From the NCBI GenBank assembly GCA_016169945.1, contig JADLSH010000333.1, positions 2,108,001 through 2,172,000 on the forward strand: a DNA stretch of 64,000 bases. The letters run 5' to 3'. This document shows positions 44,851 to 55,569 of this stretch, in pieces. The notes beneath the pieces are model-generated. The model ran no database searches and was not told the origin of the DNA. It saw only the letters and a list, made by a program, of their open reading frames with translations. Origin of the DNA: Trachythela sp. YZ-2020 (Eukaryota > Cnidaria > Anthozoa > Malacalcyonacea > Clavulariidae). Every line of letters begins with the position of its first letter. Position 1 is the stretch's first letter. The position numbers and the translations under genes were made by a program.

Positions 44851-45559
44851 TCTGTCAAACTTTGTTTTCAATTCCTTTTTTATTTAAATATTAAGCTCTA
44901 GAACAATATTTCATTATCTGCAGATTTTTATTCAGAAATTTATAAGAAAATAAATTAGTTGTAGGGAAGCCATTTAATGCTACAAACACGAAGTGAAAAC
45001 CAGCCCTGTTGGTAGGGCCATCCCTTCGTATAGAGCCATAGGCAGCCTAATATATAAATGCTTCTAAAAATGTATGTCTCCTTTAGTTATAGATTTACCT
45101 AAGGTTGGCGGTAAGTATATTGAATTTTCGCTAGCCAGTGTTTTAAAACGCAAAAATAATCAACATATTTTGAAAAACACGCCAAAAAAATAGCAGCCCT
45201 TAAATCTAGGATAGTTTTACTAAATTTGTAAAACATTTTTTGCAACAAAACTAGTTCATGAAACAAAAAACCCGAAACGTTTTACGAAATTTGCTGTGTC
45301 CAGATGTGGGATGCCGGTTGTCTACACTTCAGCAAACTAACATGCGATCCTATTGGCTATAAAAAAACCTCCCCGGGGGGGATTTGCTAGCTCCGAAAAG
45401 TTTTTAACCGCGAATGGCAATGTTCAACTGGGGCGAGGGGTTACTGCAAGCATGTATTTCTACTAGTTGATAATTATGAATATTGTCAAGATTCTATCCT
45501 TCCAGTTAAGTCGACTCATGAGGCTGCATTAAATGCCAATTTTTAGATATCTTTAGCCA
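44851..45559. other. Non-coding stretch
   Basis: No gene recognised. A C/G-run pair (CCCCGGGGGGG, 45373-45383) and AT-rich DNA only. Confidence 0.35.
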
Positions 45560-48500
45560 CATACGGGAGAATCCTTCATAATATTTGGAAGAAAAAAATT
45601 GAAAGGGTGCGTAATTCCAAAGGAACTGCTGCATACAAACACCTGAAAAAGTGCTCAAGAACAAGCATCGATACCAGAACAATAGCAGAGTTTGACGGAG
45701 ATATTGTGGAACAGATCAGGTCATTGTGTGTGAAGAATAATGGGTGGGTCATAGACAAAGCGTCCAAAGAAAAGCATTCACTACGATTGAGAAGATCTGC
45801 GAGGGTGGAGAACGCCGAGACAGTCTACGATCGCCATATAGTTTTAGAAATTAGGTTCACTCTGTCTCCACTGAACATCACTTTATATCTACGTATGGTG
45901 ATGACGTGCCCCTTAAAGTATTAGAGCATACAAATTATGTCATAGTTTCTCTTTGTATGATTGAAAGTGCCATTCATCTTGTTGAATGTACTATACCATG
46001 CTTAGGTCAGCCAATTTCGAAAGATGATTTTGGATGTTTTGTTGTGAACGTCGCTGGTTCACAAATCTTGTGCATTTCACCGTCTTCTAGTGTCAAAATG
46101 CAAAACCAATTGATTTCTTTGTCTTGCTGCATGATTACTTTTCACGGTAAAACTTCTTGCAAGAATTGTTTGTATGTTAACAAGTTGTTCTGCATTAAAG
46201 GGTATAAGCGAAAAGCTGTAAGTAACTCGGACAAGCCACACAAAAAAATGCAACGCGAGGTATTTGGGAAAAATGGGTTTGGAAGACAAAATGATGGGCA
46301 AGAGAAAAAGACGGGAATGCAAAATAAAAAAGATCAACGAAAGAGAAACAAGATGATCGAATTTGTGGACAATGACGAATCAGATCTTGTAAACATTTTC
46401 GAATCAATTCCTGCAAATACCAACATGCCACCCGAATAGAAGTTACTACGGAACCAGCAAATTAAACAGCTTGACTGTCTTTAGCTTTACACTTGAGTTA
46501 ACTACATACAGTCAATTCAATTAAGGTTGTCCTTCCAAAAACTTAACCTTAAACTCTGAGCGTAGAAGGGTGATGGATAATTGCTTATTTATACCCATAA
46601 ACTTGGAAATCTGGTTTCCAAGAATACCTATGACATGTAGAAGACTCACAACAGAAAACATACTTGCTGCAATTTCCTGAGTTTAAGCGCTAACCCATCA
46701 TGTGTTGTGCGCTCAGAGTTTAGGAAGGACAACCTTAATTGAATCAGCTGTATATAGGAGTGTTAGAAGACCTAACATAAAGATTCTTTTAAACCCTTTT
46801 AACAGATATTACAAAAACTCTGTCGACCAAAACCATGGCTGGAATCAAGAGGTCATGCAATGGTGTAAAATAGAGGCAGAACAGCAGGAATTGAAAAAAA
46901 CATGATCACTGGGGTGGTCTAGTATTCGATGGAATGAAACTAGAGGTATGTTAAATTTGGCAAATACATGAATACAGTAAACCCATGAAAGCAGCCATAA
47001 TTTGCTGGAAAAGGTATGTTATTGTTTTTAACTGCAGGAAGATTTGCAAATGCCGTCAGAGGAGGGTGGCCAGCAATGAACTGGGATAGCACCATTTGGA
47101 GAATTTCACGACGATATGAAGAAGACTGATTCGGGTAAATTTAAATATCAAACAATCTTGCCAAAAATAGCATTTCATTTCGGGATCATTTGCAAGAGAA
47201 TGCGCTGTGGGGATAAGGTTGATAGTAATAAGCAGCAGTGATAGTAATAATGTATTATTATGTCAATATAAACATTCAAATCCATGCAGCTTGCTTTCTG
47301 AGGTCATTTTCACCTGACATTCATTTTTAACTTAATTATAGGAACAACTACGGTGGAGATTGCTACACATCTCATGCAATTTGTATTCTTGAGTGATGGT
47401 GGATTTAGATTTCCTTTGGCGCACTTTCCTACTTCTCAGTGTCCACCTTCGGTATTGTATTTACAATTTTGGGAAGGTACCCTGCAATTAAAACAATTTG
47501 GATTCAAGTATGTTGACAAGTGTTTTTATATGTTTCTGTTTGCTGTCATACACAGGTGCAAAATTTTGGGACAACGTTTGACTCTAATATATTTAAAAGT
47601 GTGCGAAGTAATAATCCGGAATGAATGTAAATTAACAGTGACTATGTCTAAAATTTGTCGAAAGCTAGATGCATAAAATGTTTATTTTTTGGAGTTACTG
47701 TTGTTTTATGTTTTACTATATATTTTTGGCTTCTCTTTTTTCCAGCATATATTATTCCCATTTGCGACGGGAGATTCTAACCGGCAGTTCATTAATATAG
47801 ATTTCATGTCATCCTGCTGACTTGCACTTTATCGGATACAATATGTTGACGAAAATGCCCACAATTTTTATGATGGATTGCAAGGTATCATAGCAGACTA
47901 CATTATACCCATTTAAATTTCAGTGCAAAGTCTTTTTTCTTGCACACTATTTCTTCTTAATAATTATTTAAATGAATTTTAGCACAATTTGAAAAAGCTC
48001 TGCAACAACATTGAAAAGGGTTCAACACATGAATCAGCAAGATGTCTGACAAAAAATGACAAAAATATATTTTGGTCGCATTGGAGAGAAGCATATGAAT
48101 GGGATCAAGCCAACAACTCCTGCCCTATTCATGAGAAGTTAAAAGCAGATAATTTCCATTTAACCCCAAGCTCCAGAATGTGCAACAGTTTGGCAGAAGA
48201 AGTGCTTGATAAAAAAATGCTTTATCTAATGGAGGTACATTCTGGATTGCATATATACTTACGATTAGTATCCGGATGTATAATTTAAATTTTCGCATCT
48301 TAGGCATATAGAAATCATTTGGCAAGTATTGGAGAAGATCCAGGCAGATTTGATCTTTCCATGACTTTCTTGAAACACACAAGTTTAATTGTCAAATTGT
48401 TCTTGGATAAACATGCCATTTACCATGTGAATGATATACCAGAATGAAAGATTTAGAAGATACCCTCCAATTGTTTTCTGAGTGGAAGCAGCAGGTGAAA

Positions 48501-48700
48501 AAAGTTATGGTTCGATCTCCAGTCAATGGTACACGGTTTTGTTTCCATCGTTCAAACCAAATTATCACGGTTTCCTGGGTCCACTATGAAGCCTGCTATA
48601 GTCAACCAAGATGTTGTGGAGAATCATTTCTCACAATTAAGCGTTAATGGCAAAACGACAACCCAACGTACGAAGTGGTGCAAGGTATGCAAATTTCAAT
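45560..48700 (+). pseudogene. P-element-like (THAP9-type) transposase with introns, decayed
   Basis: N-terminal frames 45607-45924 and 45906-46439 (basic, KRKAVSNSDKPHKKMQRE) precede recognisable transposase exons. One exon ends at 46945 with HWGGLVFDGMKLE, which carries the first catalytic Asp. Then come exons 47038-47134 (FGEFHDDMKKTD), 47342-47507 (LMQFVFLSDGGFRFPLAHFP, VLYLQFWEG) and 47746-47884 (CDG and DSNRQFINIDF in shifted frames, then MPTIFMMDCK). After these come 47983-48234 (HNLKKLCNNIEKG, WREAYEWDQANNSCPIHEKL, SLAEEVLDKKMLYLME) and 48304-48700 (AYRNHLASIGED, NQDVVENHFSQL). Introns of 92, 207, 98 and 69 bp have GT-AG ends and correct phase. TGA at 47077-47079, several frameshifts and stops near 48446-48500 kill the copy. 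Confidence 0.8.
46512..46746. mobile_element. Miniature inverted-repeat element in an intron of the P-like gene
   Basis: AATTCAATTAAGGTTGTCCTTCC at the left end is mirrored by GGAAGGACAACCTTAATTGAAT at the right, and both continue inwards to an AAACTCTGAGCG block. The element is about 235 bp. A target duplication was not identified. Confidence 0.75.
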
Positions 48701-48925
48701 TCTTTTTGGTCAAACCTCAATCAGCAAGAAAAGTAACACAGGAGTCACCAAAAACCGTTCATTTGTGGACTTTACAAAACAACATTTTTTTCTGTCCGTG
48801 CTAACAATGAACAAAAGGAAGGGCAAATGTTTAGTTTTCTAACATGATGTTAGAGCAAAACAACTGATCATAAGCTCAGTGAATTTTACAACTGTTACTA
48901 ATATATTATTACAAGTATTAAACAG

Positions 48926-49111
48926 TACAGGGTGTATAAAAAAGGAAACCTTTGGAAATTCATCTATTGTTGGAATTTGAATGCTTGAACACAAAGCTAA
49001 ACCCATGGATTGCCTAAACACAATGAAATTATGTATGCCAATTTATTTAAAAGCTTTTCGGTTTCGTCCAACATGCAGTGAAAGGTCTCCCGCTTTTTTA
49101 TATACCCTGTA
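48926..49111. mobile_element. Mariner-type miniature element, 182 bp between TA sites
   Basis: CAGGGTGTATAAAAAAG at 48928 is mirrored by CTTTTTTATATACCCTG ending at 49109 (one mismatch in 17). A TA dinucleotide lies on each side, as expected for Tc1/mariner insertion. No coding content. Confidence 0.8.
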
Positions 49112-51367
49112 GAAAAAGTATCATATATAATAATTTGCGTGATTGTCACATGAATATACTTTATGTGTGGGACACCAACATGGCCGTGGAAAACCGGCTT
49201 CATATTAACAAGATAAAGCCGATTGAAAGCAATAAGATTGGAGTGTGATTGAAGGTGATTGAAGGTGATTGGGGCTTATTGGGGGTCAACAATACAATAC
49301 AATGAAGAAACTGCTGAAATTCGGAGGATTGAGCACTCCAAAATTCCTAGCTTAAACTACAAATGGCATAGCCTTAACACTGGAATTTGCGTCGTCTCAT
49401 GTTCAAAATCTTCACTTAGTTTGATAGCATACACTGAAGTAACTTGATGGCAGGGAATAATATCATAACATGGAATAGCTTGACAAAGTTCACTCGCTAG
49501 TTTAACTTTATTCCATTTTGCCAAGTAGCGACAACCTAACCTTGTACAGCCTAACTTTGCCTTTAGGACATCAGCTAGTGCACCAAAAGATGGCTAGAAA
49601 TCGAATTTCATTGGACACCTCTCTAAGCTAAAAGAAAATAACTTACTCTTATAGATAAAAACAAGCTGAATCCAAATCTCAAAAGTTCTTGTGGATATAC
49701 CATGCAATTTTTTTGTATTTTTCGAATGAAATCTTAAAATTAACTGCACGTGATTATGTTTATTAGCAGTTTTGCGAAAACGCATCTTTCAAACATCATA
49801 TTTCCTGTATGAACATTAGCAGATTATCTGCTGGTTTCTATTCAACTTACAGGCGACAGCTGTTTGAGGCATGTGTTTTTTATTTTCTTATATGATCTTT
49901 CTCGCACATTGACAAATGCATTGCATATCTTCGGTTATTCTGCCTGTTTCACCTAAACTTCGAATTTCAGATGTGTTCCACAAAAGAATGCTTTTATGGC
50001 TGCTCAACAAGTAGACAATGCGAAGGAAGTTCGCTTTCAAGATACCAGTGTAACAGAATAATGGTTCTGCTGCTCTCGAGATCAAGAATAATGATATCTT
50101 GCTGAATACCTTCATTTAAAGCCATTGTGTACATTTGGCACAAGTTTTTATCTTTATAATATTATATGCTCGCACTTTGTCTGAACACTATGTATATTCC
50201 TCATTGTTCACTGCAATATACATACACAGTATTTATTAGGTCTAAATTATAGAGCATATTTGTTTTCTGTATTTTTAAGATCCCAAAAGTCTTGCTACTA
50301 TGTAGATTCATATTGTATGTAGTTTAACTAAGACTGTACTGTACAGTAAACACTCCTGGAGTAAAATATAAATAAAAGGAGATGCACTTGAGCATTGGAT
50401 GTCAGCCCACTATTCCTCAGAGCACATTGACTCATTAAGCCACATTGTGCTCTCTTTTATTATTTTTATTATTAATATTTACATTATAGTACATCTGTCC
50501 TGTCCAGACTGCAGAGTTGGTCAATGCAGAACCAGAGATTTCTCAATGTGAAAGTTTTAGCACACTTGGGATGTGCTTTGATATAAGCAATTTTATACTC
50601 TAATCTATCCCCTAAATTTCATTGGTTTTAATATCTATTTGGTCAATTTTGTGACCCTGACTGCCTCTTGATATGCCCTTGGAAACAGTTTTGCAGCCTT
50701 GCCTCTAGATTAATTTTGTAGCTTCGATCTGCACCACCAAGATCTCATCAAGAACAGCCCTTGTAGCTGCATGTGTCTTGTACCCAGGTGTCTTGTACCA
50801 TCAGTTGCTACAGTGTTGTGTGGCTGGGACATATGATTGCTGTATTCAGAATTTCGAGGTGACATAGCAAACCAAAGTGCTTAATTGTGAGACAGATTTA
50901 TTATTGCTGCCGTAGGCAGCCACCTATTCTTAACACGCTAGCATTTCAGAGTTCACTCGACCCAGTCTTTCGCGGACTTATGTACATTCAAAATCTCGAT
51001 TTTTTTTGGATGGATGTCTGTGCCCGGAAATTGTCGTCAGCCCGAGCATTTGACGATTGTTTGTTTTTCGATTCGACTTGAGCTAAAGCCTAAAGGTATT
51101 AAGGTATTTTAAAAATTGTTTTTTTATTTCTTGACATTTGTTTCTTAATTTTGTGATTTGTAATATTAAAAACATCGCTATTCAAGCTGCTCAGACCAAT
51201 ATTTTAATTATAGTCGAAGTCATGGGTCAGTCATGCAAATATATTGTCATATCTTTTCATTTCAGAGAATCAACATTTTCATATTAAATCCTTTGGCAAA
51301 ATCTCCTATTTCTATTAACTGTGGCAAAATCCAGAACTGTCTGCAAGAGTCTACAGAGCATTATAGG
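49112..51367. other. Long non-coding stretch
   Basis: About 2.2 kb without a supported gene. A GATTGAAGGT triplication lies at 49242-49272. Short frames on both strands carry no recognised motif. Confidence 0.35.
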
Positions 51368-51597
51368 TAGGGAACCGTCCGGTTGTAAACAAACGCTTTG
51401 TTTACATTTTTCATATTATAACAATGGACTTTATCAACCAAATAGCAATTTTATACATTTTCCTGCTTCTACAGTAAAATAAATAGTATTAAACTGTAGC
51501 ACAAACAAGCTTTGTAAGATTGTATAACTCTGTTAAACTGCTCGTAATATGATTCGGAGACTCCTTTGTATGCATGCGCAGACCGGACTGTTCCCTA
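51368..51597. mobile_element. Inverted-repeat element, 230 bp
   Basis: TAGGGAACCGTCCGG at the left is mirrored by CCGGACTGTTCCCTA at the right (14 of 15 match). The interior has GTAAACAAACGCTTTGTTTAC, itself an inverted repeat. No clear target duplication. Confidence 0.65.
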
Positions 51598-52094
51598 TCT
51601 TTTTAAACAAATTGGTAAAATGTTAGCCCCATGTATAAAAGGTAATCCAATAGCTATTTGGATTCCAGATACCTCTCTGGATTGTACTCCTTAATAGATT
51701 CAGGATTCACGTGGGGGGCTGGCATTGAAATTTCAAAGTATCTTTTGGTGGGTTTTTGAAATAGCCCCAACAGGGCCCCCATATTAATTATGAACTTTTT
51801 TGAAGACATCTTCATCCCCCCCCCACCCTCCCTTCAGCATAATAAATGAACTTTCCCTTATTGCAAGAAACTCAGATGCTGGGGGGGGGGTCAATGCTGT
51901 GAATTGCATATGGTATACAGTCTTGAAAAATTGTTTTTTTGTATTTGAAAATTATCAATAACAACTTACAAATTAACCTGGCAATAGAATTCTTTTACAC
52001 AGTCACAGTTGCGGTAGAAAGAAAAATATTGCAAATGAGGGAGAACACAACATAAACATAATTTAATTAACTCAACAATTTTCCAAGTTAAAAA
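51598..52094. other. Non-coding stretch with homopolymer runs
   Basis: Contains runs of C (51819-51828) and G (51882-51890) flanking a short AT-rich part. Nothing coding. Confidence 0.4.
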
Positions 52095-52247
52095 TAGTCT
52101 CTTTGGCAATTTTTAACTAACAAATATTAATTAACTAACAGTAACAGTTCAGATATCAGATATGTATTCCCAAATATAAGAATATACTAGTCTCTTTGGC
52201 TATTTTTAACTAACAAATCTTAACTAACCGAGTAACAGTAACAGTTC
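52095..52247. repeat. Direct repeat downstream of the RPA-like gene
   Basis: Copies at 52095-52150 and 52188-52247 share TAGTCTCTTTGGC, TTTTTAACTAACAAAT and AGTAACAGTTC. They lie 45-200 bases beyond the stop codon of the minus-strand gene, in its 3' flank. Confidence 0.8.
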
Positions 52248-52291
52248 TGACATGCAATGTTCAAGAATGTTTTTAAAACAAATATGTAAGT

Positions 52292-53446
52292 TTATACTGT
52301 TGAAATGCTTAACATTTTATTGGTGTTGGCATCATAAGAGATTTGCACTTGTGCACCAGCACCCACTTCTAGCAAAGCAGTGGTAAGAACAACATCAGTT
52401 GCAGTGTTGAGGTTTAGGTTTATATTGAAGGTACTGAGAAGCTGAAGAACTTGCTGGTGGTACAGTGCAATATTGCGTTTTGTTCCAGTATCAGAAGCCT
52501 TCACAACCAGGCGCAAGGACCAATGGCGATCACACGAATCAAGCATTTCTACTGCTCTGCATTGTTTGTTTTGACATTGTCCAAGTTTGGTTGAATTTTC
52601 CAAAGGCTCGATGGTTGATTTCTCACAAGAAGAGCAGGCTGTTACAGAGGTGATGTCTTTAACACCAATTATTATTCCGTAAATGGATGGTGCTTCAATG
52701 ACTTGCTCTGGTTCTGGCAAATTTTGTTGAAATGGTTCAATCTCTGTGGCTTTGAAGTCTTCATCTTTTGGAGTGTTTACATATCTTTGATTGTTAAATG
52801 ATTTAACTTTTAAATTTTCAAATTTATATGTTGTATTAACAATAAGGCTATCGACATATTTTTCCCACAGTACTAGTTTTGTAGTGCCTGTGGGATCCCG
52901 GATCATAACATCCTGTTTTTTAAGTTCACCATGATTCAGTGTGGTCATATTTTTTACTTGCGAAATATGTGTGACTTCTGCCTGAAGGGTAATGAGCTGG
53001 TTTGCACTCACACTCATCAAAGAGCCAATATTGCTAAGATCATTTGCCGTTATAATGTTGGACATTTCAAATCCGATTTTTTCCAGGGGTGACAATGTGG
53101 ACCTCTGATCAATAATGATGTCATTGGTCGATGACATTTTATAATGCTGCACTTTCACAGGACTCTTTGTTTTCTCGAATGTTCTCACCTCTGTGTATTT
53201 TTGAGGATGAAAACAAACACCCCGCAAGGTCTCCTCTTGTTTTTCTAAGGAGTAGTTGAAGTACTGCACTTTGGATGTCTTTGCCATTTTCATAGGTGAC
53301 ACCGAATGTATGTATCCCTCCACTGGTTCTGACTCTGGTTCTGTAGAAATGTGAAAAAATTAAATATTTCTAAATTGATTGCATTGATTAGCTTCAGGAC
53401 CAATATTTGCATTAATATTACCTGTTCCCATTTTACGTTTTGCCAT
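52292..53446 (-). CDS. RPA-like OB-fold single-strand DNA-binding protein
   Basis: Two exons give an intact product of 357 residues. Exon 1 (53446-53422) starts at ATG with MAKRKMGT, and an 81-bp GT-AG intron (53421-53341) joins in phase 1 to exon 2 (53340-52292). A basic, Lys/Tyr-rich N-terminus is followed by one OB-fold-like region at about residues 120-215 (SANQLITLQAEVTHISQVKN, RDPTGTTKLVLWEKYVDSL). It is followed by a C-x2-C...C-x4-C zinc-binding segment (ACSSCEKS, GQCQNKQCRA, about 245-275) and a second OB-like part. The arrangement resembles replication protein A subunits encoded by Helitrons and related elements. It lies divergently from the Helitron/PIF1 locus, about 490-580 bases apart, which suggests the two are expressed and work together on single-stranded DNA. 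Family assignment is from motif pattern only. Confidence 0.65.
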
Positions 53447-53935
53447 TTTTCAGTTATTAAAAAGGGTATGTTATCTAAAGTAACGTAAATAACTTCATGT
53501 TAGACATTTCAAAGTGACACTTCACTGACTTCAGTTACATCTTGCCTGGCTGAATATGTTTTAGAATTACTGTAGGAATTAAGGAATACTAACAGAAATT
53601 GATATTACAGTAAGGATGGTAACGTAATACCATTTAGGTTATGGTAACCTAATACCATTTAGATTATAGTAAAGTTTGTAAACGCTGAAACCTACGGGCT
53701 ACGGAAAATAACAACAAAAAGCAATCAAATATTCACCTACACGATATTAAAACGTGCCTGGACTGCCGAGACGTGGAAAAGGACAAACCGATGCCAAAGC
53801 AACACTTTTCCTGTTCTTCTGCGCACCTGGTCGTACTTTTAACCAATTGGCGACGCGATATTGATCATGCCACAATCAATGCGCACGCATATTTTGCTCG
53901 CAGTAGCCTCGCACCATGTGTTTTGTGAAATGTGA
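53447..53935. promoter_or_regulatory. Shared upstream region of two divergent genes
   Basis: The stretch separates the RPA-like gene (minus) and the Helitron/PIF1 locus (plus). It holds two adjacent 25-bp repeats (53616-53640 and 53641-53665, ATGGTAACSTAATACCATTTAG). No TATA box was assigned with confidence. A bidirectional promoter is inferred from the layout. Confidence 0.45.
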
Positions 53936-54409
53936 ATGTGTTTCACTGTTTCTGTGTTTGAGATTTCATGTTTCAACTATAAAAGATTCAAATCGAGTTC
54001 CACTGGAATATATCATCGTATACAGGTAATGGCTTTTATATTTCTTTCTGCTAATATACATCAAGGCGATGACCTTTTTAGTGTTAATTCTAGAGGCAAA
54101 CAATGTGCTTTTATGACTTTGTCGGCGCTTGTAACAGCGCAAAATATTCCTTTAGTCCAATGGTCAAAAACGACAATTGATAATATCTTAGTACAAGGAG
54201 ATCAAATGTATTTAAAAGCTCTGAATAATGGCTTTATTGACCAAGACCGAAATGTCGAATTTCTGTCTATAGATAATTTACCAAAACTTGTTAGTGTCTC
54301 AATATGTGGAAATAAAACATCTATGATAGCAACAAATATTAGTGATGATCTACCATTAGTAATAGAACCATTGAAGCACAAAATGCCAGTGATCTACCGG
54401 TGGTGGTAG
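53936..54409 (+). CDS. Tegument-type cysteine protease domain, N-terminal half, of the Helitron/PIF1 protein
   Basis: The frame opens at ATG 53936; an in-frame ATG at 54029 (MAFIFLSANIHQGDD) is another likely start, because CAG|GTAATG at 54023-54031 could be a splice donor. The region has HQGDDLF, then SRGKQCAFMTLSAL with the presumed catalytic Cys, then QGDQMYLKAL. This spacing fits the herpesvirus-tegument-like (peptidase C76/OTU-like) domain found at the N-terminus of many Helitron/PIF1 proteins. The frame ends at TAG 54407-54409 inside the minisatellite, but a change of frame between about 54349 and 54381 would carry it into the next frame. Either the locus is broken here or the sequence has an error. 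Confidence 0.6.
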   Translation: MCFTVSVFEISCFNYKRFKSSSTGIYHRIQVMAFIFLSANIHQGDDLFSVNSRGKQCAFMTLSALVTAQNIPLVQWSKTTIDNILVQGDQMYLKALNNGFIDQDRNVEFLSIDNLPKLVSVSICGNKTSMIATNISDDLPLVIEPLKHKMPVIYRWW

Positions 54410-54702
54410 CACAAAATGCCAGTGATCTACCGGTGGTGGTAGCACAAAATAACAGTGATCTACCGGTGGTGGTAGCACAAAATGCCAGTGATCTACTGGT
54501 GGTGGTAGCACAAAATCGCCGTGATCTACCGGTGGTGGTAGCACAAAATAGCAGTGATCTACCGGTGGTGGTAGCACAAAATAACAGTGATCTACCGGTG
54601 GTGGTAGCACAAAATGCCAGTGGTCTACCGGTGGTGGTAGCACAAAATAACAGTGATCTACCGGTGGTGGTAGCACAAAATAACAGTAATCTACCGATGG
54701 TA
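54373..54702. repeat. 33-bp coding minisatellite, ten copies
   Basis: The unit GTAGCACAAAATGCCAGTGATCTACCGGTGGTG (33 bases) encodes [11 protein letters not shown]. Ten copies run in one open frame with few changes (NASD, NNSD, SSSD, RRD), so the array is young. It lies between the Cys half and the His half of the protease domain, where it would form a variable linker. The minus-strand frame over it is a shadow. Confidence 0.93.
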
Positions 54703-55569
54703 GAGTTATCTGAACCTGATGAGGAAAAAAATAGAAACCAAATTTGGGTAATAAATTATGGTAAAGAGCTTCAAGGTCCTGTTATAACTGACCAAGAAAT
54801 TGAGTCTCACTACTATGATATTCACACAGCATTGTTGAATACTTTATCAAATGATAACTATGCTATTTTAATATTAGATGGTTATATGATGGGTATAGTA
54901 AAGCAATCAAATTCTTTTTATTTATTTGACTCGCATGCAAGAAACTTTAATGGTATGCCTGATCCTAATGGTACTGCTGTTGTCATGAAATTTACTAATA
55001 TTCTTGAATTGGAGCAATATTTGTATTGTTTGTCAAACAAACTACATGCAAATTTATATGAAATTGTGCCAGTACAAGTAAACAAAATGGCAAATGAGTG
55101 TAAAAAAAGAAAGATGCTAAATGAAACTGACCTTGAGAGACAAAATAGACTTGAGAAAGATAGGCTTTATAAAAAACAAAAGCGGTCAGAAGAAACTGAC
55201 TACAAGAAAACAATTCGACTTGAGAAAAATAGACTTTATAAAAACCAAAAGTATTCAAAAGAAACTGACAGTGAGAGACAAATTCGACTTGAGAAAAATA
55301 GACTTTATAAAAAACAAAAGCAGTCACAAGAGACTGACTGCGAGAAACCAATTAGACTTTATCAAAAACAAAAGATGCCAAAAAGTGTGTCTCAGTGTCA
55401 AAATGAAATAAGTCAACAGGATTATTTAAATATGTTTGACATCAGTCAAAATGGTGGCATTGAACAGCAATGTTGGGCTAAAGCTAACATAAATAAATTT
55501 CATGTACTCTGTCCAATATACTGTCAGTCAGTGCATTGTATGTCAAGAGGCATGGCCCTTGAAATCTAG
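54400..55569 (+). CDS. Middle segment of the Helitron/PIF1 protein: repeat linker, protease C-half, charged repeats
   Basis: After the 11-residue repeats the frame has a second protease block: [26 protein letters not shown], then [10 protein letters not shown] with the presumed catalytic Asp/His region (about residues 170-180). A variable segment with [11 protein letters not shown] leads to about four copies of a 22-residue charged repeat ([20 protein letters not shown], residues 245-330), a likely coiled coil. Related ETAEERETRL repeats occur in the broken copy at 4.5 kb. The frame ends at TAG 55567-55569. The next frame begins before this point, and a switch between about 55500 and 55560 keeps homology across the CIVCQEAWP zinc segment. 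So the locus reads as frames 2-1-2 with two compensating breaks. Confidence 0.65.
   Translation: MVVAQNASDLPVVVAQNNSDLPVVVAQNASDLLVVVAQNRRDLPVVVAQNSSDLPVVVAQNNSDLPVVVAQNASGLPVVVAQNNSDLPVVVAQNNSNLPMVELSEPDEEKNRNQIWVINYGKELQGPVITDQEIESHYYDIHTALLNTLSNDNYAILILDGYMMGIVKQSNSFYLFDSHARNFNGMPDPNGTAVVMKFTNILELEQYLYCLSNKLHANLYEIVPVQVNKMANECKKRKMLNETDLERQNRLEKDRLYKKQKRSEETDYKKTIRLEKNRLYKNQKYSKETDSERQIRLEKNRLYKKQKQSQETDCEKPIRLYQKQKMPKSVSQCQNEISQQDYLNMFDISQNGGIEQQCWAKANINKFHVLCPIYCQSVHCMSRGMALEI

Noticed and set aside
54356..54676. Minus-strand frame of PPPVDH repeats
   Set aside because: Shadow of the 33-bp coding minisatellite; the plus strand joins conserved domains.
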